Origin: Theristus sp. LFF4_11
Taxonomy: Eukaryota > Nematoda > Chromadorea > Monhysterida > Xyalidae
Reading direction: 5' to 3'
Assembly: GCA_030248135.1 (NCBI GenBank)
Contig: JASANC010001083.1
Coordinates: forward strand, 29,575-93,574
DNA: 64,000 bases
Part shown: positions 48,321-60,867 of the stretch, one piece after another
How the letters are laid out: every line of letters starts with the position of its first letter
Numbering within the stretch: position 1 is the first letter of the stretch
The notes under the pieces: model-generated
Told to the model about the DNA's origin: nothing
Database searches by the model: none
Seen by the model: only the letters and a program-made list of their open reading frames with translations
Made by a program: the position numbers and the translations under genes

Positions 48321-51300
48321 CATGTGTGACTGAACCAGTTTGATTGGCTTTTGTTGTCGTGAAAACAAAATCCGAACATCCATGCGAACAACAGATGACC
48401 AGACGATAAATTTGAAGCAACGCACTTTCAAAAAAATAATGAAACGTTACAATATAAACATAATCCAGAATATTTATTGATCTTGACTGGAGCAAAATAC
48501 ACTTGAACATTGAACATTGACATACACACGCACAAACAAAACCAAGCGCACCTTTTTTACATTAAAAGACAGCTGTTTTCATTCCACACGGAGAGCGGGG
48601 GGACAAGAACAAACGCCAACCAATTCCCTTTTGCTGCGGTTGCCATCATCAACTAAATTTATTCCTAGCTTACATGTAAATATACCGCCGCTATCAGCTG
48701 CAGAGGAGCAACATGCAACGACGGGCGTACATACATGTACATTTGTAAAAAACGCAATCGTCAAAAAGCATTTTTTAAGTTCTGAAAGCTTTTCGTGAAG
48801 CTGTTTTCAGACGCAGACAGCAATGGCCCGTTTTTCACTATTGTACATCTTCGTCTCCATTTACCATGTGCCATTACTTCTGGAGCAAGTAAGCACGAAA
48901 CGCAACAAAAAACCAAGCTGCACCGAGTGTTCGAGAAAGAGAAAGAGAGAGAGAGTGGGCTTACCAAAAGAAATGTGATGTATGTTTCCGAAAACATGCA
49001 TGAAAACAGTCGGACGAAAATGAATGCATACGGCAACATGAGGCAACATGAAAACAGCATGATATTATACAGAGCAGAACGACGCAAAAAAAGAAAGGCA
49101 CGGCAACGCCCAAATTGCGCTAAAAACATCGACATATCCGACAAAATGCGGACAGCACTGCTTTAGCAAAATATTTTTCGCAACGGCAATAACAATAAAA
49201 AACGGCAGTAATCTGGGAAAATTCGACTGAATTCATACGGCGCAAACGCGTAAAACGACGCACCACCTCGCCGTAACAGATACATACCCGACGCTGAACA
49301 CATGTTCCGGCGACACTGGACCGAATGAGCGCTGAAAAGCGTCCAAAGAACCAGAGAGAGAACAGAACAGCGCGCACAGATAATGTGGAGCGCTTTTCTG
49401 TTTTTTTATCTATTATCTGTATATATTGTCTATTTGGTAGCGGGGCGAACGATGTGACACAATATGACGGTGCATTGGCAGTGTCTGTCTCTGCTCTCTT
49501 TCTCTCTCTGTAGCAATGTTGCAGCAGCACCGCGAGCGCCGCACAGTTGTGTGTGCGCATAAGCTGTCGTCGCAAAAAAAAACTGCTGACAAGTGTTCAC
49601 ACAAAGCGAGATGGATGAGTTGAGTGCGTGTGGTGATGGGCCGTCCTGTATTTTGTCTTCTGCTGTCAACGCCAGAAAACACACCGGGCGAACGGACAGA
49701 CATTAAAGAACAAAATATTGCGCGCACACACACACACACACGCACAAAGTGCAACATCGACGCGCTGGTATATGGCGGGCTTTGAGATATAGGTGGTGGT
49801 CGTTGCGTGCGTCCAACCTGAAGCGGTGGTCGAAAAACAGTGTCGCGCGAATATAATACATCTGCGAAAGATGTGTTATGAACCGTTTTGTACGTTTGTG
49901 TACATTGTAGAATTGCACGTGCGCGCGTTTCGTCCGGCGGTGCTGGCAAAACAGAATACATACGTACGTGGCTTACATGTGTACACACTTACGTGTGTCG
50001 CCGTTTATTGTGCTCATTTCGCAATAATATGGCAACGTGCGGAAAATTGGTCGGCGCCAGCGTGGCCGGCCAAACTTGACACGTTCATTTACGAGAATAG
50101 GGCGCGTAAAGTAAACATTTGCCGCATCAAGTATATACGACACACCACCACTACAATAATAATCAAGATAATAATGGCGGCGGTGGGTGGTGCAGCCAAG
50201 CTATACATCTAGCTGACACGCCGTACAACATTTATCGGTTGGGCCGAAAGCATAACACCTACATACACATAGTGCGTCTGTATGTGCACTTGCTTTGTAC
50301 AAAGCCTAGAATTGTTCTGTTCACGCCCAAATGCTAAACAAACAAAAATGTCGTCTTTTCAACATAAACACACACAATGTATATACATCGTACATACAAA
50401 TCGAAAGCAAATATTGTCGCAGCAATGGGGCAATTCAAATTGCAAGAGAGACAAACAGTGTTTCGACGAACAAAATACCGGTACTTTACGGACTATGAAA
50501 GTGATTGAGCAATAGGAAAAAACGCGAAATGAACGTTCAACATGTTCAGTAACATTGTGATTATGCTGCACTACCGACAATTGAAACTGTTGATTCCCGT
50601 TGTGAGTTTATAAAAAGCCGAAACCGCAAGACAGCTTTTGTTCAAGTTAGCCACTTACTGACACACATCAAACAAGTGGTACATCAGTTGAACTCCATTG
50701 TGCAAGACTGTCAGAAAATAACAAGACACCACATCACCATGCTCACTCATTTAGCGTTGGTTGAACGTCCTGATAACAGAGAACGCTCAGATGATCTGAG
50801 AAATACAAATGTATTTGAAAACAGATTGCTGTCATATGAAGCGGATATTCCAACGTTAACACTGAAAATGAACTAGAAAAACGATCTTGAAACACCCGCT
50901 GCTTCGAGCAGAATACAAAAACAAGTGATGAGAGCAGCGCATGTGCGCCTGCGAATGGCAAATGGTTCGTTTTGTGGCGATATGTATACATTCTACGGCC
51001 ACATACAACATTGATGCACCCACAGTCACACTGTCATGCTTCACGCTGTGAACTCTGTTTAGAATTCAACGCCATTTGAGCACATTCCATCGCGCGCTCC
51101 CGCGTACGGTTAGCATTTGTCGTTACCCACACAGACTGCATCTGCCTGCAGTCTGTATACCTTCACAGTGTGTATATCAGTAATGGTTTGTTTGTGTCCG
51201 ACAGAGAAAAGGGGCAGAGAAAAGCTTACGGTTATGCATGCATTCACGCATGGAAGCACACATTTTTGCACGAGCTCTGCACATCTTTCCGCCGTGTAGT

Positions 51301-54300
51301 CGTGCAACGAATATGATAACAGATATTAGCCGTCAGTTTCTAACCGGGCTGTGAAAGCAATATGACAGGACTGCTGTGTAGCGGCACTGCCTCTGCCACT
51401 AACAGTGCACACTCGCATACGCGGTTTGCGGTGCCGTTTCGCAAGATTGCAAGCCGTATAATAACGCAGGGGGAGAGAAACTATACGACAGAAACACAAT
51501 CTAAACCAAGCCACCAAAAGACAGCGCGGCAGAGAAACTGTCGGCCACTGTCACTCGGCGTTTGTATGAGACGCGGTCGGTCGAACTTGCCACACAGGGA
51601 CACACCCATTTCGATACGGCTGGCAGAATGTGTGCGCTTTTCAATTTTCAGTCAATCGATCTTGCGCGCCAATCACAGCGAGACATATGCACGCACGCAC
51701 ACACAGCCACCAGTGTGAAGACCGCAACTGAGAGAGTGCCAGTGCATATAACTGACACGCAAAAATATACTTGAAACGGGCATGCACGCGCACGTACAGA
51801 CGCAAGCAAAACCAAAAAACGAGCGATATATTGGCCTTGAGCGCCTGCCAACAAAACGTGACATTTATGTCAGCTTATTCGCAGGCAGCCACGCAGAAAC
51901 ACATACGGCTAGGCGGCAGCAACGCAAGCAGGAGCGGCAAGCCCAGCCAGCCAGCAGCGCAGTATAACGGGCGTTGCTGTTGTGTCAATGATCGAGTATA
52001 TTGCGCTTGAGCGTGGTGTCGGTCGGCGAGCTCTCATGTGCACATCAACATGCCATACCACCAGCATGAACACAGCGCGTAGATATACATAGCAGCAGAC
52101 GCATACATGTACATTATTCCATATCTGTTATGCGCCATCCACCATTCCACACCAGAAACCACAAATACACACACGCAGCGAGCAAGCCGCTGGAAGGTAC
52201 CAGGCGGCAATGCCGAAGCTTGCATACACAATACAGCACACACTCTCTGGCGCTCTGGCGGAAACAAGCGTTTTGTCTGATTTTGCAGAATGCAGCCGAC
52301 GCGCGCGCTGCGTTCGGTTTCGCTTCCTGTACGTACGGAAGGGGGACACAGAAGCGAAACCGTTGGCTATACAGTAGATGCAGGTACATGTCATACAGGA
52401 GCAGCAGCGCCACGCCTGTGAACGGGCACTATGAATCATTAGCATATTTGCGGGGATAGCCGTTGATGCGAATGAAAACGAAAATGCGCATTATTGTCTC
52501 TAAGACGTAACCAAAACATCGGTCGATATTAGAGGGCGAAGCGAACGAAGGGTGCGCATGCACTTAAGAATATATACGTTATTTTTCATGATTGAATGAG
52601 CTGCCAACGTCATTACGATAAATTTGGAAACCGGTCCAGTACAAAAGAGAATCGCTCGTTTCCGCCGTTTTCGACTAGCAGCACTAATAATGAGTGTGAC
52701 TAAAACCAAGAAATAATGCGACTGAAAGATAATGTGACAAGGCAGAAAAACGGGCCGACTATTGAGCAGCAGTCATAATTCACCAGTCACAATTGCATCC
52801 TGGCTTCGAATCAAGTCATTTCAAGTTGGAGTTGACATATCGAACATTGCTAACCTGAAAAAAATTTGGGCACAAAAAGGAACGCATGGTCGAATGAAGA
52901 CAATCAATAATTCTTGAAGCACCATTCTGGAAATTGTTTATTGCGAAAAAACAGCAGTAGCAGCAAGCAACAGCAACAGCAACAAAACAGCAGCTCAGTA
53001 GCAAACAGTTTTTGAGTCCGCACTTTCTATTGCACACTTTGCTTCTCCATAAAAAGAAACGAAAAAAGGGTGAAACAGAAAAACGATGCAAAAATTTCTG
53101 TTAGAAACGCATGAAATCTGTCAAGTCAAATCTGACTTTTTTGCCATTGTTGAAAGCAAATGATGGGTTCCCGCAGCAACATGTAGCCTTCGGCTGATGA
53201 AAGAAAACAATGGCCAAGCACACAGGAAGGCGGCATCGAATGCGAAACGTTATTATCCGAGGCAACATGACGCATCGGTTCACGAAACATTATTGTTGCA
53301 ACTTCGCAACAACAGCGGCGCAGCTAATCTAGCACGGCACACACAAACGCAGCGACAAGACACGCCTGCCTCGGGGCATTACGCAAGTCCGGGACAGCCG
53401 GTGCGTGCGACACGAGAAAGAGAGAGAGAGAAAGAGAGAGAAATACGAAGCACTGTGTAAGAAAGCCAACAACCAAGCCGCCTTTACGACCACAGTGTGC
53501 GTGTGTGTGCTGCAAATGTATACGGCTCGTCGCACATGCATCACGCAGGCCGTAGCTGGCACTCTGCCAGACAACCACTACAACGACAGCTGGCCAGAAG
53601 CGAAACGACGACTACTACTACACCACATATGTGATTGTAGCTTCCAACAAAATGATATTGAAAATGACAAACGAACTGTGTAACGAGACACACACACACA
53701 ACCAACGCTAATAATGTTACTGCACTAGTATTAGCCGACCTGCATCTAACAAGCTCGCGCGAGCAACGAGCATCAGCAGGCCCAGGCTTGTTTTTGTTCG
53801 CCTGCTGTGTGTTGTCGAGAAGAAATGACAGAGCTACGCTCATGATGTGTCACAATTTTTACGCCACAGCATACAGGTTGCCTGCAGGCGCTGCACACAT
53901 TTTCTTTTAAAAATATGAGAAACGTGCGAAAATTGTATTTGTCATATATGGACAGTCGCGGACTAGTTATGTCGAAAAAATGCGCACCAACTATTGCGGC
54001 AACCGATGATTGCATTGACACAAAATTTTCGCCACAGGATGCCTCAGAAAATGTGTGAATGTGAATTCAACATGAGGTGAACAAGAGAAATGTGAACATT
54101 AAAGCACACTAAAACCATTCAAATGTAACAAAGTAACGTGTGTCGCCGTGAGCATTCATTCGCATAATTTGACAAAGTGCGACAAACAATCATGCGAAAC
54201 ATATGCCATGGTTTCCACTCCATATTGCCAAAGTGGTTCGCTTTATTAATCGACAAAAATTGAAAAAAAAATTCAAAGCAGACATGTTTTTCAAAATAGC

Positions 54301-54718
54301 AATCGCGTGCCGTTCAGGGTTCTTGAGAGTTCATGTTTGATTGCATATGCACATGCTTTTTGGTGCCGTAGACATGCGAAAAATAACGACCGCCACCAAA
54401 GCAACATGACTAATTTGCAGTGGTGGTGGGCGTTCGGTCCCAAAAGCAACGTAAGAACATTCTCGGCAAAGAAACCACAAAGCGACTGAAAGGCGGCTGG
54501 TGGCGTTTAAGATGATGGGTGGGGTATTGTGAAACATCAGGTTGCTCGCGTGTGGCAACCCAGATGTGATGGATTGCAATTGCACGACAAGACATTGATT
54601 GCAATTGTTTTTCATGGGCAATGCTAAACAAAACAGTTTGTTCAGAAACTTGATGCGCTTTTGTCGACGACACGGTTCACAGACTTTTTTGGTTGTTAAA
54701 ATTCTATTCTTTCTGCAG

Positions 54719-54768
54719 GCCACGGTGTTGCCGCATCGAACACAAATGCAAGAACTGGATAGAAAGAA
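54719..54768 (+). promoter_or_regulatory. 5' leader of kinase gene after a splice acceptor
   Basis: The acceptor ttctttctgcag ends at 54718, followed by a 50-nt leader to the ATG at 54769. An earlier ATG at 54749 in another frame would give a short overlapping uORF. The MGNSL start is preferred because it makes a proper myristoylation context and opens the conserved reading frame. The acceptor may mark trans-splicing or a 5'UTR intron. Confidence 0.4.
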
Positions 54769-57700
54769 ATGGGTAACTCACTGGACCACGATATGCGTGC
54801 CGACGATCTGGCCTCCACACAACAGACACGCCAGCAACAGCGGCAGGCGCGCCGACTCGCGAACAGTCACGCCATGTTCAACACTCTGCCGGCCAACTAT
54901 GGATCCTCGTTTCGTCGGTACTATCCAATAGAATATCGACAGCAACGGGCCTCGGCGCACTTCTTCCGTAGCCATTCGTTGCAATTGTATTTCGTGAATG
55001 CTGACCAGTCGTCGCCAAACGCCAAGAAAGCTCGCCCCGGTTCTACGGGTGCAGTAAACGCTTTCAGTTCAATGTTGAGCTGCCCAGAATTCATTGCTGT
55101 CGACGATCGATCAACGACGTTGAACGATTTTAAGCGGCATCAACTGACGGTTTGAGACTTTACTGTCCTTGATACTTTTCTGTTACTTCACGATTTCTGA
55201 ATAAGTACCACCAGATAATGTCACATAATACAGGATGAAATCCCTGAGGAAGTCAGTCCACGATCGTCGGTGACCGCAGATGGAGATGAGCCACGCTTCC
55301 CGAACAACACCGACGAGCAAGATGAAAGCAGACTGCGTATACTGAGAGACGAAACCGCTCCAGCATCCTTACACGTCGACGCACGCAGCAACAACTCTTC
55401 CTCAGATTCGACGTTCAAGAAACCAACACTGCGACCACCGTTGCTGATGGCGCGTCCATCATCAGCGGCAAGCAGCGGCAGTTGTGCCGTTGAGCCAAGC
55501 GGCTCCGGCAGTAGCACACTGGCGAACACCGTCAACAGTGCACCAATCGTACCGACGCAACACGGCTGGCTGAAGCAAGCGCTCAACACCACTGCATCGA
55601 TCGCGCAATCATCGTCGTCTTCAATCGGCGCGACCACAAACACGTTCAAACGCATTCCGGCGGCCATCATTCGCGGCAGCACCCGGAGTCTGCAGTCGTC
55701 GCTCGCAAGCAGCATTGTCGCTCGCGTACGCCGACATCGCCATAATCGTCGAAAGCGCAAGTCGACGACGGCGCAGTCCGAGACGAGCACGGTCGGTCTC
55801 GACAGCATGGCCAGCCTGAATTCGCTCACAGACGGACGGACGCCATGGCCGATTCCGTGGCTCGAGGCGATCTTTCTGCCTGAATATCCGAATCGTGGGC
55901 CTGTGAACGAGAAACAGTTTCAGGTGAAATCGGGCCAAAGACTAAACCCCAAACTTAACTGCACTGTGCACTTGCGCATGACACAAGATGCCAGGCCGGG
56001 ACAGAAAGGAATTTCAAAAAAAGAACAAAGTCAACTTCCTATATTCCTGCAGATCATCGGAACTATTGCCAGCGGTGCGTTCGGCAAAGTGTACCGGGTG
56101 TGCATGAAAACGCAGCCGGAAAATGTGTTCGCGATGAAGGTGCAATCGAAGGCGGCCGTAATTAGTCGCGAGGCAGTGCAGCAAATAAAGGACGAAGTTT
56201 CCATCCATGTGAGTTCTTGAATCTTCTCAGATTGATTCTCTCGACCATGTGACTGTTCATCTTTCTCGATTCATCTCTTCTTCTAAATTCTAGAAAAAAA
56301 TGCTAAAAACAACAAAACCCAACAACATAGAAAAACCTGGAAAACTTCCGTGCTACAGTGTGGTATACCATAATTACTACTAGTCGACACCTTTACAGGA
56401 AAGTGTCGCCAGTTGCTCATTTATCGCCAGCTTGTACGCCAGCTGGCAGGCTCGCTGTCAACTGTACATCGTGCTGCAATATGTGATGGGCTATGGAGAT
56501 TTGTATCAACTTTGGAGGGACGTTGGACCGCTCAGTGAACCGGTGCTGCGCATTTATATCGCAGAAACGGCACTTGCACTTGGTCGGTATTGGTTGTTGA
56601 CAAGAACCTGTCAGATAGAGAGACCAGAGCTCAAGAATAGGGAGGGTGTGGTCTCTTAACTCGTGCAGTCCTGCTCCAGTGAAAAGTAAGGCCCGGCCGT
56701 AACATTCACACAGGCACCCGAGCCCGGGGTACCGTACCCCAAAAGCAGAGCACGCCCCCCACATCCACAAAAAACCACCCTCTACAAAAACACCAGGATG
56801 CAGATCAAATCGGCTCCATTAAAAATTGGCGAGCTATAACTCCAAAAATACCTCTACTTTTACAACGTTTCCGAAACGAATCTGCTTATTACCACTTTTG
56901 TCCCTTCTATAGTACTGTCTTCCCAAAGTACACTGAAACTTCGGTCAATTTCAAAATAAACCCGAAAATCCACGCTCGTCTTTCAGATTTCATCCACGCA
57001 CACGGCGTCATTTATCGAGATCTCAAAATGGAGAACATCGTGCTTGACGACCATGGTAACTTCTCAATTCAAGAACATCAACATAACACAAACCAAACAC
57101 AACACTAACCGAGCATTCTTCCACGTCATAGGTCACATTCAGCTGGTCGATTTCGGTCTAGCAAAATGGCTACACCAGGGCGATCGTACGAACACCATCT
57201 GCGGCACACTGAACTACATGGCGCCAGAGATAGCCCGCTCCATTCCGTATGGCCATGCGGCAGATTGGTGGTCGCTGGGCGTGTTGTCGCATGTGCTGCT
57301 GATCGCGCGATACCCGTTCCCGGCGGCACGGGACCACTTGTCGCTGAAATTCACGCAATTAATCCCGTTGAACGACGACGTGTCGGCGCCGCTGAAAGCG
57401 TTGATCGCAAAGGTGAGCTCGGTTTTTTTCGGCGATTTTGTTGCCCAAATTTGGTCGATTGGTTGGATTGCTTTTGAATTGAATTGGTGAAATCCGCGAA
57501 ATGCACAAATTTAAGAGGTACTCCCGATTTTTTGTCGAGGTTGTGTCATCCAGTAACCACGTGAGACCGGATGAATGAAAAAAACACCAAGCAACGCTTA
57601 AACATGAATCAGTGCGTGCTCTGAAGTAATACTTGAAACTGAAGTGAGGAATTGCTGTTCTATTGATGAATGGTTATTTATGGTTGATGAACGCGAAGTG

Positions 57701-58725
57701 AATCACCATGAACTGAATTCAACATGAATAAGCCTCCAAGCACAAAATCAGTAAACCAAAAGCCAGCCACGAAAACAATCATACCATCAAAATTTACAGC
57801 TGCTCACACAAGACCCGGACGAGCGTCTCCAGAGTCTGTTCGAGCTCAAGCAGCAGTCGTTCTTCGAAGAATTCAGTTTTGACGCCGTCGCCGAGCGAAA
57901 GGCAGGTTATCTGCAAAAACGAGCAGAAATATTTTTATTGAACTCTTCGCTGAAAAATTGAAAAAAAATTACAAACAGTTCGCTGATTGGCTACATACAT
58001 CTAGTAGCTGGCAGTGCCAAGGCCAACCAATGAGCGTGAGTGCAATTCAAAAGCAGGCGGTCTTCAGAATGTTGCATATGATTTTGGATTTCACCACAAT
58101 ATTGTTCGCTCAGTCTGTATCTTTTTTTCTTAATTCACGTGCCACACACAATGGCGGAACGCCACTGACCAATCAGCACAGTTGCTCGATTCAAACGCAA
58201 CCAATCAGCAGCCGTTTCCAGATCAACCCGTTCGACTACATTCCCCGGATGCACCGTTGTCTCTCGTGCAATACGCTCAGCAGTCCACGCGAGAAGATGG
58301 AAACGGACGATTCTTATTTGGTGAATAACTTCGATGAACAATATGATGCGGTGAGTTTTTGAACTGAAAACGAAAAGTTGGATAGTTCCAGGTTTTAGGC
58401 GGTCCGTCTGGTGGAAGAATAACCCGGTTCCTTGTACTGAAATGTTCAAACTCTACCGAAACGGGTTTGGTTGATAACTGTCTGATTCCACTCAGACAAA
58501 CAAGACACATTTCATGGCAGTGCTAGCTGATTGGCTGCATTTGAATTTGATGCACTGATTGGTGAAAAACATGAGGTCGCCATTCGAAGTCAACCTACAT
58601 ACAATTCATCTGTCCAAGAGCAGAAAGTGGCTAAAACGTTTCATCCGCAAGTCAAATTGTTGTTTTTTTTCAATTTTCAGTTTGCCAGCTTCGACTACTT
58701 CAGCGAAACGATACCCGGATTGTAA
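54769..58725 (+). CDS. RSKR: RSKR/SgK494-like AGC-family protein kinase
   Basis: Nine exons, 678 residues: 54769-55149, 55234-55923, 56053-56208, 56399-56582, 56987-57055, 57132-57412, 57800-57901, 58222-58350 and 58681-58725. The N-terminus MGNSL has Gly2 and Ser in positions that fit N-myristoylation. A long basic and Ser-rich region leads to WPIPWLEAIFLPEYP, a segment shared with RSKR just before the kinase domain. Kinase landmarks are a glycine loop IASGAFGKV (the first Gly replaced by Ala, as I recall in human RSKR), Lys386 in FAMKV, Glu405, YRDLKMEN with Asp482, DFG 500-502, T-loop ICGTLNYMAPE with Thr519, and AADWWSLGVL. All catalytic residues are present, so it should be active. The C-terminus FDYFSETIPGL is a short hydrophobic/aromatic tail. 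The intron after exon 7 appears to use a GC donor (AAG|GCAGGT), the only choice found that keeps the frame. Confidence 0.88.
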
Positions 58726-58730
58726 ATAAA
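58725..58730 (+). terminator. AATAAA overlapping the kinase stop codon
   Basis: The sequence TTGTAAATAAAG contains the stop TAA (58723-58725) and an AATAAA hexamer that shares the last A of the stop. If used, the 3'UTR would be only some 15-30 nt. No second AATAAA is seen in the next several hundred bases on this strand. Confidence 0.5.
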
Positions 58731-59906
58731 GTTTTGATCGTGGCTCGAATACTCAATCCTCGCTATAAAAAACTACTGCAGCTCTTTCCATGCTCTAGTC
58801 ATTCTCCCACTATTTTTCAAGTTTCACTGCTTCAATATGCGACGGGTGTCGGTTTTGATATTCTTTTGTATTTATTATTTCCAAAATATTGGCCGATAGC
58901 TTTAGAAATCCGAAAATGTGAATTTCGAACCCTGAAACTATTCAGTTTTAAAAAGTTTATGCATTTTGAATCGACCGTTCCAGAAATCTATTTTTTTCAC
59001 GTTTTTATTGAACAGCAAAAACATTTTCCATAACGTACGACTTACCTCAGCAGTTGATATGCGCGTTAACATCCATTTTTGATGTTATATTTTTGCAGTT
59101 GCTTCGTTGAATCTCTCAATTGGTTTTGTTGTGATCGATGGAATGAAAAAAACATGCAATCAACGAACTGAAGCTGAAATGGTATTGAACTAAAGTGCGT
59201 TTATCAAAAGCTGTCAGAGGCAGAAAAGGAACCAAAACACACACACACACACACACACATGCGTTCAGCCCGCTATGACGTCATTTCCGCCTGACAGGTT
59301 TTCATGCACTGCTGAATCAAGAAAACTTCACCTTCGTGTTTTCTGAAACCGATTGGGGTAAGAAGGGCGAAAAGCAAAAGCAAAAAATGCACACATAACT
59401 GAAATGAATGGCACGACACGGCCAATGAATGGTAAACAAAAACCACACTAGACGAAAATAAGACAAAAACAAGATGCGTAAAGCAGTTTTATTGAAATCC
59501 AATAGGACAGAAGCAAGCAAGCAAGCAACTGAACCAACACACCGAGCAAAAAAGGAACCCGAAAATGAATTGCAAGCAACGATTGGACCTGCGGTCACCG
59601 AATCACACCTCAAGCGAAAAAAGAAGTGATACAATTTTTTTTATCATTTTGCATCAATTTTATCATGTAACCGACAAAACAAATCAATCGATCAGACCCG
59701 CCGGAAAAGTTACAGAGGCACCAACAAACAGCTCTATACAAGCAGAAAGTCAACCAACATTGGAACGACAACTCGAAAATGGTACCGACATTTTGATTCA
59801 CCTCCAAGAAGCAAAACACTAAAATCACAAACAAACGAAATCAGTAAAACCATTATCCCTGAACTTGAAGTACATATGTTTCGAGAAAAAATGAAATTCG
59901 AATCGC
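58731..59906. other. Convergent intergenic space downstream of the kinase
   Basis: Lies between the plus-strand kinase end and the candidate minus-strand terminal exon. It contains a (CA)n tract at 59238-59260 and a minus-strand AATAAA near 59488. Short hydrophobic ORFs on the minus strand show no recognisable family. Confidence 0.4.
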
Positions 59907-59962
59907 TCAATGAGTCAACACGATGCCACCATCTCTTGGCATGACGGCTTGCAAAGATTCAC
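59907..59962 (-). CDS. Candidate 3' terminal exon of the minus-strand gene at 61 kb
   Basis: On the minus strand a strong acceptor (gttttttcag) is followed by a short frame reading ESLQAVMPRDGGIVLTH then stop (phase 1 entry). It lies 0.9 kb downstream of the 60868 exon, which can end at a GT donor but in phase 2, so at least one more exon would be needed to join them. A minus-strand AATAAA near 59488 could end such a transcript. The peptide looks like a protein C-terminus, but nothing confirms it. Confidence 0.25.
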
Positions 59963-60240
59963 CTGAAAAAACAAACAAAAACGGATTTTGAGAATGCCTA
60001 GAAATCAAACTCAAGTCGCTAATCTTTTCTGTCGGTTCTGTGACTCAATTCGTCGTCAGACGTGGAAAGAAAATCAGTTTTATGATGCTTGATGTGACAA
60101 TTCAAAAAAGCTCAATTGACTCAGCCGTATTGCAGAAACTTGAGCCACTTCAGCCATTTTGAATTCCCGTGTCAAACATGAACCTGCGTTCGCACGTATG
60201 CGCGCAACGAGTCGCAGAACCAAACGAAAAGATAATACAG

Positions 60241-60407
60241 GCCAACTCCATGAGGTATCCTACCCATTTAGCTGATTGGTTGGTGATCACGTGATGCATG
60301 CATACTCGTCAGGCATCGCCGTCAATAGTCGAAGTTAGGTTTGCACACAATGCATCCATAACGTGATCATCAACCAATCAGTCAGTTGGATATGTCATAG
60401 AGTTGGG
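60241..60407. mobile_element. MITE copy 2, CCAACTAGCTGATTGG-type termini
   Basis: It begins GCCAACTCCATGA, then TTAGCTGATTGGTTGGTGAT, and ends CATCAACCAATCAGTCAGTTGG ... TCATAGAGTTGGG, an inverted match. GATCACGTGATGCATGCAT and CACACAATGCATCCA are shared with the copy at 8083-8230. It lies in the intergenic or intron space of the minus-strand gene at 61 kb. Confidence 0.75.
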
Positions 60408-60867
60408 CTAAATATAAAGTCAGTTCAGCAAATCAGCGCTCCACATCCAATAGATCCCGCCAATCAGCTGCTATGGAATACAAAAATTAGTTCGAATCCA
60501 ACAGCCAACAAAAAAACCCGAACCCAAAATGAACGGCATTGTGCTGCACGGTTGCTCTTCGATTGGCCGCTGGTACAAGCCGCTGATTTTATCAAAGCCG
60601 AGCTGTGATTTCAGTTGCGCCCACCAGTGGCTACGTTCAACAGACAGAAAGCGTCTGAGAAAAAGACACTTTTTATGATAAGACAGATAAGAGAAACCAG
60701 CAACAAGTCAAACTCTATCCTTAAGTGCCTTTACAACCCTCCAGCCAAGACTTGGTTTTTGGACCGAAAATAGTCTGTCCTGCTACCACCCAAGACCATG
60801 AGCGTGGCAAAATTACGGATATGATGCCGCAACGACAAAACAATATCAAAAATCAAAAAAAGCAAAC

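Larger units (their letters stand above)
36408..54718. other. Gene-poor, microsatellite-dense stretch, right part
   Basis: No protein-coding exon recognised. From about 37.2 to 53.8 kb the DNA is packed with (CA/GT)n, (GA)n, (CAA/TTG)n and CGCGCG runs. Examples are GT at 37923-37944, TTG at 39176-39242, CA at 39568-39594 and 42020-42044, CAA at 42629-42678, and GA at 43755-43782 and 53415-53450. It also holds a foldback element (46543-46782) and one copy of the CTGACGAG repeat (about 41240-41310). It could be regulatory DNA or a long non-coding transcription unit; nothing in the sequence decides. Confidence 0.4.

Noticed and set aside
51131..51154. Perfect small palindrome CAGACTGCA...TGCAGTCTG
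   Set aside because: A nine-base stem alone is too short to call a miRNA or element.
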